Positions 5,381 through 8,456 of a DNA stretch of 8,456 nt are shown one piece after another; position 1 is the first letter of the stretch, and each line of letters opens with the position of its first letter. Both the position numbers and the translations under genes were made by a program. The DNA comes from Desulfuromonadales bacterium C00003107. Its GTDB lineage: Bacteria > Desulfobacterota > Desulfuromonadia > Desulfuromonadales > Syntrophotaleaceae. The notes beneath the pieces were generated by a model. It had not been told where the DNA came from. It did not search any database and saw only the letters and a list, made by a program, of their open reading frames with translations. The stretch is from contig MAXT01000111.1 in assembly GCA_001751225.1 (NCBI GenBank), positions 1 through 8,456 of the forward strand. The letters run 5' to 3'.

Positions 5381-6574
5381 TTGGCTGTTTCTGTAGAGTT
5401 GCTTGCGGTGTCCGGCGTCGATGAATTGTGCCGCCGGTTAGCGGATGCCGGGTTTCCCGTTTCAGAGATTGAGGCTCAGCTGGTCGGGGTGTTCCCCCGC
5501 TTGGTGGTTATTTCGGACCTGCCGGCCGCCGAGGCGGTGCTGCTGGCCGAAACTCTGACCGGCCTGGGCGGTATCGCCTTGGAGCAAACGCAGGTTTCAG
5601 CCGCCAAACGGAATCGTCTGGCCTTGGTCGCCTCGAGCAGCATGTTGCAGGCCTTGGCCCGCTTCAAGCCATTGGATCCGCTTCTGGCCGCTGAGTTGAG
5701 CCGCCAGTTAGACACGGGGCCGCCAACGCCTGTTCAGTTGGCCGGTCGTCGTTGCATCCTATCCCTTGATCGACCACGGATCATGGGGGTTTTGAACGTC
5801 ACCCCCGATTCCTTTTATGCGGGCAGCCGCCAAGTGGCCCTGGACGATGCGTTGCGCCAAGGGGTGCGTTTAGCGGCGGAAGGGGCGGACCTTATCGATG
5901 TCGGCGGTGAAAGTACCCGCCCGGGGGCGGCGGCTGTCGACCTTGCCGCAGAGCTGGAACGGGTGGTGCCGGTGATCGAGCGGCTGGCCCGGGAAGTCGA
6001 CTGTCCCCTGTCTGTCGATACCAACAAGAGCCAGGTGGCCGCCGCTGCGGTGGCCGCCGGCGCCGATTTCGTCAATGACATCAGCGGCCTGCAGTTTGAT
6101 CCCGGGATGGCGGCAGCGGTGGCCCAAAGCGGCGCCGGGCTGTTTTTGATGCATACCCGGGGACGCCCCCGGTCCATGCAGCAGGATACCGGTTATAGCG
6201 ATCTGCTCGGTGAAATCATCGCCTATCTAAAAGCGGCTGTTACGCAGGCTGTTACGGCTGGAATCAGCGAACAAAGGCTGGCCATCGATCCCGGCATCGG
6301 CTTCGGCAAGAGCGCTGAGGGCAACCTGGAGATTTTGCGGCGTCTGAAAGAGTTGCACTGTCTCGGTCGGCCTCTATTGCTTGGCACCTCGCGGAAGAGT
6401 TTTATCGGTCGGGCTCTCGGGCTGGACAATCCCGCCGACCGCTTGGCCGGCACTCTGGCGACAGTTTCCCTCGGGGTGGCGGCCGGAGCGCAGATTTTTC
6501 GTGTGCACGATGTGAAGCCAGCCCGGGAGGCGGCCTTGATGGCTTGGGCGATCTGTCATCAGCAGATGCCCTAA
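5381..6574 (+). CDS. folP: Dihydropteroate synthase with N-terminal extension
   Basis: FolP condenses p-aminobenzoate with hydroxymethyl-dihydropterin pyrophosphate to give dihydropteroate in folate synthesis, and it is the sulfonamide target. The TIM-barrel catalytic part spans about 118-397 with all signature loops: GVLNVTPDSF (136-145), DVGGESTRPGA (173-183), SVDT (211-214), NDISG (232-236), MHTRGRP (257-263), DPGIGFGK (303-310), GTSRKSF (335-341) and RVHDV (374-378). About 115 residues precede the barrel, making 397 in total against about 280 for the E. coli enzyme. This extension looks like a small alpha/beta domain and I do not recognise it. The start is TTG, immediately after the ftsH TAA, with GAGG 5 nt upstream inside the end of ftsH, so translational coupling is likely. 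Enzyme identity is firm; the role of the extension is unknown. Confidence 0.96.
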   Translation: MAVSVELLAVSGVDELCRRLADAGFPVSEIEAQLVGVFPRLVVISDLPAAEAVLLAETLTGLGGIALEQTQVSAAKRNRLALVASSSMLQALARFKPLDPLLAAELSRQLDTGPPTPVQLAGRRCILSLDRPRIMGVLNVTPDSFYAGSRQVALDDALRQGVRLAAEGADLIDVGGESTRPGAAAVDLAAELERVVPVIERLAREVDCPLSVDTNKSQVAAAAVAAGADFVNDISGLQFDPGMAAAVAQSGAGLFLMHTRGRPRSMQQDTGYSDLLGEIIAYLKAAVTQAVTAGISEQRLAIDPGIGFGKSAEGNLEILRRLKELHCLGRPLLLGTSRKSFIGRALGLDNPADRLAGTLATVSLGVAAGAQIFRVHDVKPAREAALMAWAICHQQMP

Positions 6575-6592
6575 GAGGATAGACAGCGAATT

Positions 6593-6613
6593 GTTCGCGA
6601 GGGTGTCGCGAAC
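6593..6613 (+). promoter_or_regulatory. Perfect hairpin just before the cdaA ribosome-binding site
   Basis: GTTCGCGA (6593-6600) and TCGCGAAC (6606-6613) form a perfect 8-bp stem with a GGGTG loop. It ends 1 nt before the GAGG ribosome-binding site (6615-6618) of cdaA, in the 48-nt gap after folP. No T-run follows, so it is not an intrinsic terminator. It could set cdaA translation, or serve as an mRNA processing or stability element; this is inference. Confidence 0.6.
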
Positions 6614-6622
6614 CGAGGTGTT

Positions 6623-7411
6623 ATGGGCGCAGTTATCGACTATTTAAAAGATTTCAGATGGCTGCTCGATACCCTCGACGTATTTCTGGTGGCATTCATC
6701 ATCTACCGGATTATGTTGCTGATCAAAGGCACTCGGGCGGTGCAGATGCTGTTCGGCCTGGCGGTTATCCTCAGTGTTTATGTCGGTTCCCAATTGACCG
6801 GCCTCTATACCCTGCACTGGATTCTGGATAACTTTCTCTCCTCCATTATTCTTGTTATCGTCGTTCTGTTTCAGGAAGATATCCGCCGCGCCCTCATCCA
6901 TGTTGGCGCCAATCCCTTTTTCGCTGACCTGTCCTATCGGGAAGAGACGGCGGTCATGTCCGAGCTGGTCAAGGCCTGCGTCAATATGGCCAATAAGCGG
7001 ATTGGTGCCTTGATCGTTATTGAACGGGAGACGGGTCTCAAGGACTTTCTAGAAGTCGGAGTAGAGATCGATGCCAAGGTGGCCAGTGATCTGATTACCT
7101 CGATTTTTCTACCCTATTCGCCCATCCACGACGGTGCTTTGGTCATTCAACAGGGGCGTCTGAACCGGGCCGGCTGTTTTTTGCCTCTGTCACAGAATCC
7201 CGATATCAGCAAGACCTTCGGAACCCGTCACCGGGCCGCTATCGGTTTGACCGAACTGGTCGATGCCGTGGCCATCGTAGTGTCCGAGGAGACAGGCAAG
7301 ATTTCCGTGGTGGTCGGTGGTCGCATTACCCGTGATCTCGATTCCACCGCCCTGACCCGGGTGCTCAAGCGACTGCTGGAGCCACGAGGGAGTAAGAAAA
7401 AGGCCAAGTAA
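6623..7411 (+). CDS. cdaA: Diadenylate cyclase CdaA (c-di-AMP synthase)
   Basis: CdaA is a membrane-bound enzyme that makes cyclic di-AMP from two ATP; this second messenger commonly controls potassium and osmolyte balance and affects the cell wall. The 262-residue protein has three N-terminal membrane segments (about 18-34, 40-60 and 66-84). A cytoplasmic DAC (DisA_N) domain follows at about 100-240, carrying both signature motifs: DGA (170-172 in IHDGALVI) and RHR (202-204 in TRHRAAIG). A lysine-rich tail ends the protein. Length and layout match CdaA (YbbP), not DisA or CdaS. The ATG has GAGG 4 nt upstream. The gene is followed after one base by cdaR and then glmM, the conserved partners that modulate CdaA in Firmicutes. 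All active-site motifs look intact. Confidence 0.97.
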   Translation: MGAVIDYLKDFRWLLDTLDVFLVAFIIYRIMLLIKGTRAVQMLFGLAVILSVYVGSQLTGLYTLHWILDNFLSSIILVIVVLFQEDIRRALIHVGANPFFADLSYREETAVMSELVKACVNMANKRIGALIVIERETGLKDFLEVGVEIDAKVASDLITSIFLPYSPIHDGALVIQQGRLNRAGCFLPLSQNPDISKTFGTRHRAAIGLTELVDAVAIVVSEETGKISVVVGGRITRDLDSTALTRVLKRLLEPRGSKKKAK

Positions 7412-7412
7412 T

Positions 7413-8066
7413 ATGTTGAAAAAATTGACCAAAAACTGGGCTCTGAAGTTACTGGCCCTGGTTTTTGCCTGCATTTTGTGGTTTTTTGTCACCGGTGAGC
7501 AGAAGCTCGAGCGTTCCTATGCGGTGCCCCTTGAGTTGAAGAATATGCCGGCCGGCATGATGGTGGTCAACGATATGCCGAGTATGATCGACGTGCGCAT
7601 CAGCGGTCCTCGCACCTTGTTGATGAATCTGGATTTGCAGGATATCGGCATTGCGGTAAATCTCAAGGACCTCGAGCCAGGTCTGTCTACCCTCAAGCGT
7701 CTCGAAGAGCGCCTCAATCTGCCCGGCCCCCTCAAGGTGACGCGCCTGTCGCCATCTTACATCGATGTCAAGCTGGAACGGGTCATCAGTAAAAAGGTAT
7801 TGGTCAAGCCGCAGCTCAGCGGTAAGCCGGCAGCCGGTCACCGAGTGGCGGCGGTGCACATCCAGCCACAGCAAGTGATGGTCGAGGGGGCTGAGAGCGA
7901 AGTGTCCGTGCTCGATAGCGTTGCTACAGAGCCGCTGGATATCACCGATGCCCGGGAAACTCGGCGGGAGAAGCTCTCTCTGTCCTACCCGGGTCGCTAC
8001 AGCAGTCTCAAGAACCAGTTGGCAGTCGAGGTGGAAATCGTCATTGAGCCGACGCCAAAACAGTAA
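7413..8066 (+). CDS. cdaR: YbbR-domain protein, CdaA regulator CdaR
   Basis: CdaR is a membrane-anchored extracytoplasmic protein that binds CdaA and modulates its activity in Firmicutes. The 217-residue protein starts with a short basic tail and one hydrophobic segment (about 9-27), which is a signal anchor. Two YbbR-like repeats follow, at about 33-121 and 127-214. Each has strand-rich sequence, and the [13 protein letters not shown] motif of the first repeat matches [10 protein letters not shown] of the second. Bacillus CdaR has four such repeats, so this is a short form. The ATG lies one base after the cdaA stop (TAATATG). An AAGG about 9 nt upstream serves as ribosome-binding site, so coupling to cdaA is likely. 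Family membership is firm from sequence and position; the direction of its effect on CdaA here is not known. Confidence 0.92.
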   Translation: MLKKLTKNWALKLLALVFACILWFFVTGEQKLERSYAVPLELKNMPAGMMVVNDMPSMIDVRISGPRTLLMNLDLQDIGIAVNLKDLEPGLSTLKRLEERLNLPGPLKVTRLSPSYIDVKLERVISKKVLVKPQLSGKPAAGHRVAAVHIQPQQVMVEGAESEVSVLDSVATEPLDITDARETRREKLSLSYPGRYSSLKNQLAVEVEIVIEPTPKQ

Positions 8067-8095
8067 TAACACTTCAGCTCAGGAGTTTGCCCGTT

Positions 8096-8456
8096 ATGAA
8101 AAAGAAACTGTTCGGTACCGATGGGGTGCGGGGGGTGGCCAACATTCATCCCATGACCACCGAAATTGCTATGCAACTCGGGCGGGCCATTGCCTACATC
8201 TTCAAAAAGGATGATCGACGGCACCGTATCGTGATCGGTAAGGATACCCGGCTGTCCGGCTATATGATCGAAAATGCCCTGGCCTCGGGAATCTGCTCCA
8301 TGGGTGTCGATGTGCTACTGGTCGGTCCTTTACCGACCCCGGGGATCGCTTTTATTACCTCCTCCATGCGGGCCGATGCCGGGGTGGTGATTTCTGCTTC
8401 GCACAACGCTTATCAGGATAACGGCATTAAGTTTTTTAGTGGCGACGGCTTCAAGC
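8096..8456 (+). CDS. glmM: Phosphoglucosamine mutase GlmM, 5' part
   Basis: GlmM converts glucosamine-6-phosphate to glucosamine-1-phosphate, a step toward UDP-GlcNAc for peptidoglycan and lipopolysaccharide. The first 120 codons are present and the frame runs off the window end, about a quarter of the roughly 450-residue family length. The N terminus has the typical LFGTDGVRG (5-13). The phosphoserine active site is SASHN (100-104) followed by DNGIKFF; the catalytic serine is S102, the same position as in E. coli. AGGAG lies 10 nt upstream of the ATG. It follows cdaR after 29 nt. In Firmicutes, GlmM binds and inhibits CdaA, which fits the operon. Confidence 0.96.
   Translation, partial: MKKKLFGTDGVRGVANIHPMTTEIAMQLGRAIAYIFKKDDRRHRIVIGKDTRLSGYMIENALASGICSMGVDVLLVGPLPTPGIAFITSSMRADAGVVISASHNAYQDNGIKFFSGDGFK

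Noticed and set aside
7449..8072. Minus-strand open frame of 207 codons covering cdaR
   Set aside because: It is antisense to a gene that fits its family and operon position, and it has no domain of its own.

Overview
The window reads as an ordinary chromosomal segment from a GC-rich, Gram-negative-type bacterium. The best guess is the Desulfuromonadales/Geobacterales (former Deltaproteobacteria). This rests on the gene order tilS-ftsH-folP-cdaA-ybbR-glmM, a dihydropteroate synthase with a long N-terminal extension, a c-di-AMP cyclase operon in a background that otherwise looks proteobacterial, and a solitary cheW. The assignment comes from remembered gene order and was not checked by a search. 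No mobile element, CRISPR array or phage gene was seen.

Left part (1-1865), mostly minus strand. A tRNA-Ala(GGC) has its own strong promoter and an intrinsic terminator. Next are a small cupin protein and a 333-nt gene-free stretch rich in hairpins, which includes an FNR/HcpR-like palindrome. Then comes a stand-alone cheW with a good sigma-70 promoter about 105 nt upstream and a strong terminator. A 371-nt divergent intergenic region holds the cheW promoter on one strand and the promoter of a tRNA with anticodon CAU (probably elongator Met) on the other.

Right part (1866-8456), all plus strand. The tRNA-Met is followed by an intrinsic terminator and then tilS (tRNA-Ile lysidine synthetase). 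After a 122-nt gap comes a tightly packed set of five genes: ftsH (membrane AAA+ protease, GTG start), folP (dihydropteroate synthase, TTG start directly after the ftsH stop), cdaA (diadenylate cyclase), cdaR/ybbR (membrane-anchored regulator of CdaA) and glmM (phosphoglucosamine mutase, cut by the window edge). The gaps are 0, 48, 1 and 29 nt, so co-transcription is likely.

Functionally, cdaA-cdaR-glmM is the conserved module that links cyclic di-AMP signalling to cell-wall precursor synthesis. GlmM makes glucosamine-1-phosphate and, in Firmicutes, binds and inhibits CdaA; CdaR is the membrane-anchored modulator. FtsH adds membrane protein quality control and folP adds folate synthesis. I see no clearly undescribed system. 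The points most worth a second look are the folP N-terminal extension, a perfect hairpin immediately before the cdaA ribosome-binding site, the FNR/HcpR-type dyad and hairpin cluster between the cupin gene and cheW, and the pairing of a CAU-anticodon tRNA with tilS.
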